Origin: an uncultured Helicobacter sp.
GTDB taxonomy: Bacteria; Campylobacterota; Campylobacteria; Campylobacterales; Helicobacteraceae
DNA length: 64,000 bases
Assembly (NCBI RefSeq): GCF_947367035.1
Contig: NZ_CANBCA010000003.1
Location: 34,408 to 98,407 of the forward strand
Reading direction: 5' to 3'
Positions 1 to 8,104 of this stretch are shown one piece after another. Positions within the stretch are counted from its first letter, which is position 1. Every line of letters begins with the position of its first letter. The translations under genes and the position numbers were made by a program. The notes beneath the pieces are model-generated. The model was given only the letters and a program-made list of their open reading frames with translations, was not told the DNA's origin and did not search any database.

Positions 1-386
1 TTACTTGCCGCTCCCATAATTTTACCCATATCTTTTTTGGATTTTACTCCAATCTCGTTTAAAATTTTTTCTAACGCATTGCGCAAATCTTCCTCACCCA
101 ATTGCTCGGGTAAATATTCCATAATGACTTGCATTTCAAAATTTTCTTTTTGATATAAATCCTCTCGTCCTGCCTTTTTATAAGCCTCTGCCGCTTCCAA
201 ACGTTGTTTGTAAGCTTTTTTAAGAATTAAAATAACCTCTTTATCCTCTAAGTTCTTACGTTCATCTACTTCTACTTGTTTTAATGCACTACTTATCATT
301 CGTAGTGCATCACGTCTCTCTTTATGATTTTCCTTCATTGCCTTTTTAATATCATTTAAAATTCTTTCTTTTATAGCACTTACCAT
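1..386 (-). CDS. yqeY: GatB/YqeY domain protein, C-terminus cut by window edge
   Basis: A minus-strand frame starts at ATG 384-386, behind an AGGA ribosome site, and stays open to base 1, giving about 128 residues. The sequence (start MVSAIKERI, middle ERRDALRMISSALK, late LPEQLGEEDL and MGKIMGAAS) follows the YqeY family, which resembles the tRNA-binding tail of the GatB amidotransferase subunit. Family members are about 150 residues, so roughly 20 are missing outside the window. The family's role is unsettled; an accessory part in tRNA-dependent amidation is only suggested by the fold. It is divergent from flgH, and the two share the 84-bp gap. Confidence 0.85.
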   Translation of the reverse strand, partial: MVSAIKERILNDIKKAMKENHKERRDALRMISSALKQVEVDERKNLEDKEVILILKKAYKQRLEAAEAYKKAGREDLYQKENFEMQVIMEYLPEQLGEEDLRNALEKILNEIGVKSKKDMGKIMGAAS

Positions 387-402
387 TAATTATCCTTTGA
401 TT

Positions 403-420
403 TTGGAATGAGCTTTGCTT
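403..420 (+). promoter_or_regulatory. Sigma-54 (RpoN) promoter of flgH
   Basis: The bases read TTGGAATGAGCTTTGCTT. The -24 GG is at 405-406 and the -12 GC at 417-418, with exactly ten bases between, as RpoN requires. It agrees well with the Campylobacterota form TTGGAAC-N4-TTTGCTT. Transcription would start near 430, about 40 bases before the flgH start codon. RpoN control of middle flagellar genes is established in Helicobacter and Campylobacter; its use here is inferred. Confidence 0.8.
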
Positions 421-470
421 AAAGCTTTAAAAGTTAGGAATTATACCTAAAATTCACATAAGGAAATGCT

Positions 471-1208
471 ATGAAATTTAGAGCTATTTTTTTGAAATTA
501 TCCTTTGCTGTCGTGCCTTATTTTGCATTCGGGATTCTTTTTAGCGGTTGCGCTACAACAGAACCTCAAATCTCTTTCCGCCCCCCAGCGTATGTAGAAG
601 AACTACCTCCAAAAGAAGAGGAAGATAACTTTGGTAATCCAGGCAGTATTTTTGGACAAGGAGATAACTTATTGTTTTCAGACCGCCGTGCTATGCAATT
701 AAATGATTTAGTAACCGTCATTATCAATCAAACAGCTCAAGCAACTTCCACGGCAAACAAGAATCTTAATGAAACTTCAAATTCTAATTTAACAGGTCCT
801 GGAATCACTTTTGGTGGACCTAGTAGTAGTATTGGCAACTTAACAAGAACATTAAATAACTTGACAGGATTTGGCATTACAAGCGGTAACAATACTTCCA
901 CTTATCAAGGAGCAGGTTCGCAAAATCGTCAAGAAACTTTTTCTACAACGATTGCAGCACGTATTATTAAAGTAATGCAAAATGGAAATTATTTCATTGA
1001 AGGCAGTCGTGAAGTGCTGATTAATGGCGAAAAACAAATCATTCATTTGAGCGGGGTTGTGCGTCCAACAGATATAGCAAGAAATAACACTATAGAATCC
1101 CAATATATTGCAGACGCGAAAATTATGTATGACACACAAGGTGAATTAAAGAAAACCACCGAAAAAGGTTGGGGAACAAAACTTATTGAATCCGTTTGGC
1201 CTTTTTAA
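471..1208 (+). CDS. flgH: Flagellar L-ring lipoprotein FlgH
   Basis: FlgH forms the outer-membrane L ring around the flagellar rod. The 245-residue protein starts with a lipoprotein signal ending in FSGC (cysteine near residue 27), so it should be lipidated and sent to the outer membrane. The C-terminal half carries the family pattern: NGNYFIEGSREVLINGE, then SGVVRPTDIARNN, then IADAKIMYDTQG. Length is normal for the family. ATG 471 follows an AAGGA site. The upstream sigma-54 promoter supports a flagellar role. It stands alone, with thrC 57 bases downstream on its own likely promoter. Confidence 0.95.
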   Translation: MKFRAIFLKLSFAVVPYFAFGILFSGCATTEPQISFRPPAYVEELPPKEEEDNFGNPGSIFGQGDNLLFSDRRAMQLNDLVTVIINQTAQATSTANKNLNETSNSNLTGPGITFGGPSSSIGNLTRTLNNLTGFGITSGNNTSTYQGAGSQNRQETFSTTIAARIIKVMQNGNYFIEGSREVLINGEKQIIHLSGVVRPTDIARNNTIESQYIADAKIMYDTQGELKKTTEKGWGTKLIESVWPF

Positions 1209-1265
1209 AGACAAATTTTGGCTTGATTTTGGTAAAATACGCAAATTTATTCATAAAGGATTTGC

Positions 1266-2732
1266 GTGCAAACACAACATTTTATTGGCACTCGTGGGGG
1301 ACAAGATACCGCTTTAACTTTCAAAGATGCGGTTTTAAATCCAAATGCAGCGTTTGGGGGACTTTATACAGCCAAAAATCTTCCAAAATTTGATGGAGAT
1401 TCTATTAAAGAATTGAGTCAGTTAAATTATGAAGAATTGGCGCAAGAACTTTTTCGCCATTTAAATTTAGGTATACGTAAGGAATCTCTACAAGCTGCAT
1501 TACAACTCTACCATAATTTTGATGACCCTACTACGCCCTCACCTCTTTATTCAGTGCATCCCTATTTGAATGTGCAAAAACTCTATTGCGGACCTACGCG
1601 TGCTTTTAAAGATATGGCATTACAACCCTTTGGTTCTTTATTTAGCGATTTTTTAAAAGAATCCAAAAAAGACACAGATTATCTTATTTTAGTTGCAACA
1701 AGTGGTGATACTGGACCTGCAACTTTACAAAGCTTTGCGAACAAATCACATATTAAAGTTGTCTGCATTTATCCAGAAGGTGGAACGAGCGATGTCCAAC
1801 GTTTGCAAATGACTACGATTAATGCAGATAATATTAAAGTTTTTGGCATTAAAGGGGATTTTGATGAGGCACAAACTTTGTTAAAATCTCTTCTTAAAGA
1901 CCCAAAATTTAATGCGGTTTTAAAATCTAAAAATATTGCTTTAAGTGCTGCAAATAGTGTAAATTTTGGTAGAATCGCATTTCAAATTCTGTATCACGTT
2001 TATTCTAGTTTGCAAATCTTTAAAATCAATCATCAAAAAATCCATATCATCGTGCCAAGTGGTAATTTTGGCAATGCGCTAGGTGCATTTTATGCTAAAC
2101 TTATGGGATTCCCTATTGAGCGCATTTGGATTGCTTCTAATGCCAATAATGTTTTGACAGAATTTATCAATACAGGCATTTATGATATTTCAGAAAAATC
2201 CCTACAAAAGACTTATTCACCTGCAATGGACATTCTAAAAAGTTCCAACATTGAGCGTGTGCTTTTTACCCTCTTTGACGCACAGCGCACAAGAGAATTT
2301 ATGGAATCCCTAGAGCAAATCGGAAAATATAGTCTCACAAAAGAAGAACTTGCGTGGATACATATGTATTTTAGTGCAACAAGTTGCGATGATAATTATT
2401 GCCTTAAGACTATCAAAACCTATGCGGAAAAAGGCTATATCATAGACCCACATACAGCGTGTGGATTCAAAGCTTTTGAGGAAATCAAAGCCAAATTTCC
2501 TAACACACCTTGTGTGCTTTGTTCTACTGCAGAATGGACAAAATTTGCTCCAACTTTAGCTAAAGCACTTGGCTTAGGAGATTTAAGCGATAAAGAAGCC
2601 TTAGAGAGTATTTCTAAGACCTATAAAGTTACGATTCCTAAACAGATTTTCACTCTCTTCAATCAACCAGAAATTCATAATCAAGTTTTTGACAAAGAAA
2701 CACTTAGCCAAAAAATTTTAGAATGGTTATAA
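1266..2732 (+). CDS. thrC: Threonine synthase
   Basis: Threonine synthase converts O-phospho-L-homoserine to threonine using PLP in the cytoplasm. The 488-residue protein has the Y-G-G-L-like N-terminal region, the PLP-lysine motif GPTRAFKDMALQ (Lys115) and the phosphate-binding VATSGDTGPA loop. The start is GTG 1266, just behind AAAGGA at 1255-1260; no better ATG lies upstream. A TAAAAT -10 at 1233-1238 gives it its own promoter after flgH. The long form matches that of Gram-negative bacteria. Confidence 0.95.
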   Translation: MQTQHFIGTRGGQDTALTFKDAVLNPNAAFGGLYTAKNLPKFDGDSIKELSQLNYEELAQELFRHLNLGIRKESLQAALQLYHNFDDPTTPSPLYSVHPYLNVQKLYCGPTRAFKDMALQPFGSLFSDFLKESKKDTDYLILVATSGDTGPATLQSFANKSHIKVVCIYPEGGTSDVQRLQMTTINADNIKVFGIKGDFDEAQTLLKSLLKDPKFNAVLKSKNIALSAANSVNFGRIAFQILYHVYSSLQIFKINHQKIHIIVPSGNFGNALGAFYAKLMGFPIERIWIASNANNVLTEFINTGIYDISEKSLQKTYSPAMDILKSSNIERVLFTLFDAQRTREFMESLEQIGKYSLTKEELAWIHMYFSATSCDDNYCLKTIKTYAEKGYIIDPHTACGFKAFEEIKAKFPNTPCVLCSTAEWTKFAPTLAKALGLGDLSDKEALESISKTYKVTIPKQIFTLFNQPEIHNQVFDKETLSQKILEWL

Positions 2733-2741
2733 GGAATTTTA

Positions 2742-3626
2742 ATGTTATATTTTTCTGATTTACTTTTGAAATTGCAACAATTTTGGCGCAATCAAAATTG
2801 CTTGATTATTCAACCTTATGATATTCCAGCAGGTGCAGGCACTTTTCACCCTGCTACAATGCTTAGAAGTTTAGATTCTAAACCTTGGAGCGTAGCTTAT
2901 GTTGCCCCATCTCGCCGACCAACAGATGGACGTTATGGGGAAAATCCTAATCGCTTAGGAAGTTATTATCAGTTCCAAGTTCTCATTAAACCAAGCCTTA
3001 ATAATATCCAAGAGATTTATTTGAAAAGTTTAGAATACTTAGGTCTAAATCTTAAAGAACACGATATCCGATTTGTTGAAGATAATTGGGAATCTCCAAC
3101 GCTTGGTGCGTGGGGCTTAGGGTGGGAAGTTTGGTTAGATGGTATGGAAATAACACAATTCACTTACTTCCAACAAGTAGGTGGAATCCCTTGTGAGCCT
3201 GTGGCAGTTGAAATCACCTATGGAACAGAAAGATTAGCAATGTATTTACAAGGTGTGGAAAATGTTTTTAGTATTCAATGGAACGAACATTATAGCTATG
3301 CAGATGTGCATTTGGAGGGGGAATATGAATTTTCAAAATATAATTTTGAAATTGCGGATACCTCAATGCTATTTGAATTTTTTGCTAAAATACAAAATGA
3401 AGGCAATCAAGCCTTAAAAGCAGGACTGCCTTTACCCGCTTATGATTGCGCTATGCTCGCAAGTCATTTATTTAATGTATTAGATTCTAGAAAAGCAATT
3501 TCTGCAACAGAGCGTCAAAATTATATTCTAAAAATCCGAGAACTTTCTAAGGCGTGCGCAACCCTATACAAAGAGCAAGAACCTATGCGTCAAGAACGAT
3601 TAGAGTGTGCAAAGCAGAAACTCTAA
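2742..3626 (+). CDS. glyQ: Glycyl-tRNA synthetase alpha subunit
   Basis: This is the catalytic alpha subunit of the alpha2-beta2 bacterial GlyRS, which needs GlyS (not in the window). The 294 residues include the hallmark stretches [31 protein letters not shown] and [18 protein letters not shown], and the length is standard. ATG 2742 follows AAGGA. It opens a tight forward operon (glyQ, nif3, flgZ, waaA, rluA) with the order of H. pylori HP0960 to HP0956. Confidence 0.96.
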   Translation: MLYFSDLLLKLQQFWRNQNCLIIQPYDIPAGAGTFHPATMLRSLDSKPWSVAYVAPSRRPTDGRYGENPNRLGSYYQFQVLIKPSLNNIQEIYLKSLEYLGLNLKEHDIRFVEDNWESPTLGAWGLGWEVWLDGMEITQFTYFQQVGGIPCEPVAVEITYGTERLAMYLQGVENVFSIQWNEHYSYADVHLEGEYEFSKYNFEIADTSMLFEFFAKIQNEGNQALKAGLPLPAYDCAMLASHLFNVLDSRKAISATERQNYILKIRELSKACATLYKEQEPMRQERLECAKQKL

Positions 3627-3645
3627 TTGTAAAGATTGTACGAAT

Positions 3646-4392
3646 ATGGTAAATAATAAAAAATACGATATTGCTACGATTCTTAAGTTTTTGGACACTC
3701 TAAGTCCCTTTAATCTACAAGAATCTTGGGATAATTCTGGATTAATTTTAGGCACACCCCATCATTGCTTTGAAAAAGTCTATTTAAGCTTAGAAGTAAC
3801 TCTTGAAGTGTTAGAGCAAATGGAATGTGATTCTTTACTCATTACGCACCACCCATTGATTTTTAATCCTCTTAAAACATTAGTCTTTGAAAGCTATCCC
3901 TCTAAGTTATTACAAATGGCTATATTAAAAAACATTCAACTCATTGCTATGCACACAAATTTTGATAAAACACATTTTGGCAAATATATCGTAAAAGAAA
4001 TCCTAAAGATTCAAAAATTTGAACAAAATGACTTTATGGTGTGTTTTAGATGGTGTGATAGTTTAGAATCCCTTTGCGCGCTTATCAAGGAGAAGTTTGC
4101 CTTAAAACAACTTAAAATCACAGAATCGCAAAATAAATATTGTCAAAATATTGCCCTTGTTACAGGAAGCGGTGGGGGATTCGTTCATTCACTTGATAAC
4201 ATAGACTGCCTCATCACAGGTGATGTAAAATACCACGAAGCAATGGAAGCTTTGGTTAAAAATCTTCACATCATTGATTGTGGGCATTATGAATTAGAAC
4301 GTTACTTTGGTGAAATCTTGTTGCCCTTTTTGACAAATCAAGGCTATAAAGCTATAATTTTAGATTCACAAAATCCCTTTAATTTTGTTTAA
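3646..4392 (+). CDS. Nif3-like dinuclear metal centre protein
   Basis: This is a member of the Nif3/YbgI family, ring-shaped hexamers with two metals per subunit; the physiological reaction is unsettled. Visible family motifs are LDTLSPFNLQESWDNSGL, the metal-binding TH-HP-LIF motif (ITHHPLIFNPLK), the AMHTNFD motif, and a late TGDVKYHEA followed by IDCGHYELE. I chose ATG 3646 because MVNNKKYDI begins where family members begin. An in-frame GTG at 3607 inside the glyQ tail would add 13 unrelated residues. It is the HP0959 counterpart by position. Confidence 0.88.
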   Translation: MVNNKKYDIATILKFLDTLSPFNLQESWDNSGLILGTPHHCFEKVYLSLEVTLEVLEQMECDSLLITHHPLIFNPLKTLVFESYPSKLLQMAILKNIQLIAMHTNFDKTHFGKYIVKEILKIQKFEQNDFMVCFRWCDSLESLCALIKEKFALKQLKITESQNKYCQNIALVTGSGGGFVHSLDNIDCLITGDVKYHEAMEALVKNLHIIDCGHYELERYFGEILLPFLTNQGYKAIILDSQNPFNFV

Positions 4393-4421
4393 ATAATATT
4401 TTAATCTTTGGAGTAGCTGTT

Positions 4422-5135
4422 ATGAATAAGCATTTAAGTCAATTAATTGAAATTGCAAATCTTGATAAAGAAATTGATTCTTTTGAGCCTCGCATTAAAG
4501 AAGTGAGAAAAGAGTTAAATCTCATTGAAGAGGAAGAAAATACGCTCAATCGTGAAGTAGAAGAGCTTGAAAGTGCAACACGTGATATTTCACTTTCTAT
4601 TGCCAAAAATGAGAATCACTTAGAAGATTTATCCTTAAAACTAGAAGAGATTGCCAACAAAACAAAACTAATTAAAACGGAAAAAGAGAGTAAAGCATTA
4701 AGCTTAGAAGAGGAACTCGCCAAAGAGCAAATTACTTTTGCTAATGAAGAAATTGCTCGCTTAAATACGCTCATAGAATCCAAAAAAGATTCCATTAATT
4801 CTTTAAAAGAAAAAATAGATTCATTAAAAATCAGCGAAAAAGAAATTGCACAAAAGGTAGCAGTAGAAGTCCAAAAGGTAAAAGAAGAACAAAAAAAGGT
4901 TTTCACTCAAAAAGAAGAACTTGTTAGTAAAATGGACCAAAAAATTATCTCATTTTATGAAAAAATTCGCAAATGGGCAAAAAACACAAGTGTTGTGTCT
5001 ATTACACGTCAAGCGTGTGGTGGTTGCTTTATTCGCATCAATGATAAGATTTATTCTGATGTTATCCGCCTTGATAATATTATCACTTGCCCTCATTGCG
5101 GTAGAATCCTTTACTTTCAAGAAGAAAATGCTTAA
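4422..5135 (+). CDS. flgZ: Coiled-coil zinc-ribbon protein, FlgZ (HP0958) family
   Basis: The first 175 or so of 237 residues form a long charged coiled-coil hairpin, followed by a four-cysteine zinc ribbon (C199, C202, C223, C226 in ACGGC and CPHC). This is the HP0958 architecture, and its neighbours match HP0957 and HP0959. In H. pylori the protein stabilises RpoN (sigma-54) and binds flaA message, linking it to flagellar expression. This fits the sigma-54 promoter of flgH 4 kb upstream. Start ATG 4422 follows GGAG. The function is transferred by homology and synteny. Confidence 0.88.
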   Translation: MNKHLSQLIEIANLDKEIDSFEPRIKEVRKELNLIEEEENTLNREVEELESATRDISLSIAKNENHLEDLSLKLEEIANKTKLIKTEKESKALSLEEELAKEQITFANEEIARLNTLIESKKDSINSLKEKIDSLKISEKEIAQKVAVEVQKVKEEQKKVFTQKEELVSKMDQKIISFYEKIRKWAKNTSVVSITRQACGGCFIRINDKIYSDVIRLDNIITCPHCGRILYFQEENA

Positions 5136-5141
5136 TTTATA

Positions 5142-6413
5142 ATGAATCTTTTTATTAGGATTTACTATATTGTGCTTTGTATAGCACATATTTGTGCTAT
5201 ACCCTTTTTACTTCTTTTAAACTTTAAGTTAAAATATCGTTTCTCTCTTAAAAAACGTTTTTTTGTACCCGATTCTTTACTCCAAGATGCAACAGGTTTC
5301 AAACTACATTGGCTACATTCCTGCTCATTTGGAGAGGTTCAATCCCTACAAAGTGTAATAGAATCTCTTATAAAACAACTCTCTAGTGATGAAAAGATTT
5401 TGCTTACTACTACTACACAAACGGGTTTCACTCTTGCTTGCAAACTTTATCCAAAGTGTATCGTGCGTTATTTGCCCTTTGAAACTTTGATTCCTTTTTG
5501 GTTGCACAAGATTAATTTGGTAAGTCTTACATTGGTAGAAGCGGAACTATGGCTTATGCCTTTAGTTTGTGCTAAATCAAAAGGTGCCAAGACACTACTT
5601 ATTAATGCTAGAATTTCTAAACATTCTTTTCCACGTTATAAAAGATTTAGATTTTTTTATCGTAGGCTCTTTAGTCTTGTGGAAAAAATTTTTTGTCAAA
5701 CACATTCTGATGAAAAATATCTTAAGATATTAGGCGCTAAAAATATTGAAGTTTTAGGGAATTTAAAATTAGCTCAAATTCCGCAAGTAAGTGTTCATTA
5801 CACCTCTCCAAAGCAACCTTTATGGGTAATTGCTAGCACACATTGTAAGCATCATCAAAGTGAAGAAACCCTAATCCTAGATGCTATTTTAAAGGCATTT
5901 TTTATAGACAACCCCAATCAAAATTCCAACTTAGAATCTATGCCGCGTTTTTTATTTGCTCCTCGCCACCCAGAACGTTTTTTAGAAGTAGAATCTCGAT
6001 TAAATAAAATCTTAAAATCCCATTCCCTCCCCCTTTTAGTAAAAACTTCAAATAATGGTGTGCAAAATGCCCTCAACGCTCCCTTTATTCTGCTAGATTC
6101 TTTAGGAGAGTTGAATAATCTTTACAAAATTGCACAAGGAGTGATTCTAGGGGGAAGTTTCTTGAAAGATATTGGGGGACACAATCCAATAGAACCCGCA
6201 TTTTTTCGCACTAAACTCATTAGTGGAATTTATATTTTTAATCAAAAATCACTCTTTTTTAGCATACAAAATTATACTTTATGCTCTATTCAAAATTTGC
6301 CAAAAGCCTTGCAAAAATATAAAGTTTTAAAAAATACAAAAATTACCAAAAAACTCAATCTTAAAAAAATCATTCAAGCCATTTGCGCCAATAAGGTCAT
6401 CAATGAAAAATAA
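5142..6413 (+). CDS. waaA: Kdo transferase (3-deoxy-D-manno-octulosonic acid transferase)
   Basis: WaaA attaches Kdo to lipid A precursors at the inner face of the inner membrane. The 423-residue protein has an N-terminal membrane anchor (about residues 3-27), the H-S-CSFGE motif near residue 60, the VEAELW motif and the late GGSF...GGHNPIEPA donor-binding region. It begins 6 bases after flgZ with a weak ribosome site, suggesting translational coupling. Its last 11 bases overlap the next gene. It would use the CMP-Kdo made by the kdsB product at 24.4 kb. Confidence 0.94.
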   Translation: MNLFIRIYYIVLCIAHICAIPFLLLLNFKLKYRFSLKKRFFVPDSLLQDATGFKLHWLHSCSFGEVQSLQSVIESLIKQLSSDEKILLTTTTQTGFTLACKLYPKCIVRYLPFETLIPFWLHKINLVSLTLVEAELWLMPLVCAKSKGAKTLLINARISKHSFPRYKRFRFFYRRLFSLVEKIFCQTHSDEKYLKILGAKNIEVLGNLKLAQIPQVSVHYTSPKQPLWVIASTHCKHHQSEETLILDAILKAFFIDNPNQNSNLESMPRFLFAPRHPERFLEVESRLNKILKSHSLPLLVKTSNNGVQNALNAPFILLDSLGELNNLYKIAQGVILGGSFLKDIGGHNPIEPAFFRTKLISGIYIFNQKSLFFSIQNYTLCSIQNLPKALQKYKVLKNTKITKKLNLKKIIQAICANKVINEK

Positions 6414-7266
6414 AAAATTATCTAAAACTCAATCTTGCAAAAAACATTTCAAAAATAAATCCAATTTTTCTAAGCAACGAGCGACAAAATTAGATTCAAA
6501 TCAAGAATCAAAGATTCCAAAAAATGCACAAAAAGCCTACAAGCTTTTAAGCCTACAAGAAAATATTTCCAACAACGAAGCCAAAAACCTTATTGATAGA
6601 GGATTGGTTAGTGTTAATGGCAAAAAACTACAAATTGCACGAACTCTTCTTACCTCACAAACAAAATTTGCCCTCCAAACTCCAAGCAATATAACAGAAA
6701 TCTTTAAAGATTCGCAAATCTTAGCTCTTGCAAAACCCGCGTTTTTAACAAGTGAAGAAATTGCCAAATCGTATCCAGAATGGGTTTTGCTTCATAGGCT
6801 AGACAAAGAGACTAGTGGTGTTTTGCTATTAGTAAAAGACCAAAGCACATTTCATCTTAAAGCAAAAGAATCCTTTAAACAAATGCAAGTTAGAAAACAT
6901 TATATCGCTATTGTAGAGGGCATTATAGAAGAAGAGAGCGAAATTACCGCCCCTTTACTTATCAAAAAAGGAAAATTTGCTAAAGTTACAATTAGCAAAA
7001 GTAACGAGGGGCAAAAGGCAATTACAAAAATTCGTCCTTTAGAAATTTCAGGCAAAAAAACTAAGTTAGCAGTGGAAATCAAAACAGGTAAAACACATCA
7101 AATCCGTGCGCATTTAGCACACTTAAAACACCCAATTATTGGCGATACACTCTATGGAGCAAAACCTGCTAATCGCATTTTACTACACGCTGAATCCATT
7201 ACACTTTTAGGCTACAACTTTATTTGTCCTCCCCCGAAAGAATTTATCTTTAAAGATAATCTATAA
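6403..7266 (+). CDS. RluA-family pseudouridine synthase with S4 domain
   Basis: The 287 residues comprise a Lys-rich N-terminal extension (1-40), an S4 RNA-binding domain (about 44-95) and a pseudouridine synthase domain with the catalytic aspartate in HRLDKETSG (D134) and the closing GKTHQIRAHLAHL motif. The likely substrate is 23S rRNA or tRNA; the sequence does not decide which. The position matches HP0956. The start overlaps the waaA end in another frame (ATG 6403). Confidence 0.88.
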   Translation: MKNKKLSKTQSCKKHFKNKSNFSKQRATKLDSNQESKIPKNAQKAYKLLSLQENISNNEAKNLIDRGLVSVNGKKLQIARTLLTSQTKFALQTPSNITEIFKDSQILALAKPAFLTSEEIAKSYPEWVLLHRLDKETSGVLLLVKDQSTFHLKAKESFKQMQVRKHYIAIVEGIIEEESEITAPLLIKKGKFAKVTISKSNEGQKAITKIRPLEISGKKTKLAVEIKTGKTHQIRAHLAHLKHPIIGDTLYGAKPANRILLHAESITLLGYNFICPPPKEFIFKDNL

Positions 7267-7329
7267 AATTGCATTACATTTTACTATTTCTTTATACAAG
7301 ATAGTCTCAGTGTGGATTTTATAAAAATA

Positions 7330-7368
7330 TGATAATTATTATTAAATTTATTATTTATTTGTTATAAT
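7330..7368 (+). promoter_or_regulatory. Ferritin promoter with Fur-type operator
   Basis: A TATAAT -10 lies at 7363-7368. TGATAATTATTATTA at 7330-7344 matches the H. pylori palindromic Fur operator TAATAATnATTATTA at every defined position but one (G for A at position 2). It covers the place of the -35 box, so bound Fur would block RNA polymerase. Transcription should start near 7375, about 40 bases before the ferritin ATG. AT-rich context raises the chance-match rate. Confidence 0.65.
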
Positions 7369-7415
7369 CCTCAATGTTAATTCAAATTAGCAAAATTATT
7401 TTTAGGAGTTTATAT

Positions 7416-7910
7416 ATGTTAAACGAAGAAATTGTCAAAAGGCTAAATGAGCAAGTAGCAAAAGAAATGTATGCCTCAAATCTCTATCTAAGTATGAGTT
7501 CTTGGTGCTTTAAAAATCACTATGAAGGCGCAGGTGCTTTTTTATTTGAACACGCTGGAGAAGAAAATAATCACGCCAAAAAACTCATCACCTATCTAAA
7601 TGAGACAGATTCTATGGTTGAGATACAAGCAATCAAGAAACCTGATAATAACTTCAAAAACCTACTTGATGTGTTTGAAAAAACATATCAACACGAATTG
7701 TCCATTACTGATTCTATTAACAATATGGTAAGCTTTATGCTTGAACATAAAGATTATTCAACTTTTAATTTCTTACAATGGTATGTAGCAGAGCAACACG
7801 AGGAAGAAGCACTTTTTAGAAACATTATTGATAAGATTAAACTAATTGGAGAACAAGCTAATGGACTTTATTTAGCAGACCAATACATTAAAAGTATTGT
7901 GGGAAAATAA
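7416..7910 (+). CDS. ftnA: Non-haem ferritin
   Basis: This is a 24-mer iron-storage ferritin of about 164 residues, close to the H. pylori FtnA/Pfr sequence (LNEQVAKEM, NLYLSMSSWCF, HAGEENNHAKKL, FNFLQWYVAEQHEEE, GLYLADQYIK). Ferroxidase-centre ligands are in place: Glu in KEM, Glu-x-x-His in GEENNH, and Glu and Gln in the WYVAEQHEEE helix. I chose ATG 7416, behind AGGAG at 7404-7408; the longer frame from 7374 would overlap the likely transcription start. A Fur-type site covers the promoter, and a strong hairpin follows the gene. Confidence 0.95.
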   Translation: MLNEEIVKRLNEQVAKEMYASNLYLSMSSWCFKNHYEGAGAFLFEHAGEENNHAKKLITYLNETDSMVEIQAIKKPDNNFKNLLDVFEKTYQHELSITDSINNMVSFMLEHKDYSTFNFLQWYVAEQHEEEALFRNIIDKIKLIGEQANGLYLADQYIKSIVGK

Positions 7911-7930
7911 TCAATTTACCTTTGTATCAT

Positions 7931-7963
7931 TTGTGTGAGATTCCTTATTGCAATCTCACACAA
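7931..7963. terminator. Perfect 12-bp inverted repeat between convergent ftnA and amtB
   Basis: TTGTGTGAGATT (7931-7942) and AATCTCACACAA (7952-7963) pair perfectly around a 9-base loop. It sits 20 bases after the ftnA stop, between convergent genes. No clean T tract follows on either strand, so it could be a bidirectional terminator or a 3'-end stabiliser of the ferritin message. Confidence 0.6.
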
Positions 7964-8104
7964 CCAACTAAATTTTACTAATTTCATTGTATTAACCCAT
8001 CTCTTAATTTGCCTCATAATATAATCCAAAAAACCTTGTGTTAAAGTTTTCTTAATTTTCCACTTTAAAATAAAATACCCCCTTATAAATACGATAAAGA
8101 ATCC

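Noticed and set aside
852..1139. Minus-strand open frame of 95 residues across flgH
   Set aside because: Lies wholly inside flgH, no ribosome site, and composition is that of an antisense shadow.
3607..3645. GTG start for the Nif3-like protein within glyQ
   Set aside because: The 13 extra residues are unlike the family and overlap glyQ coding sequence; ATG 3646 aligns with family starts.
7374..7415. Longer N-terminus for ferritin from 7374
   Set aside because: It starts at or before the likely transcription start, has no ribosome site, and adds 14 residues absent from ferritins; ATG 7416 behind AGGAG fits.
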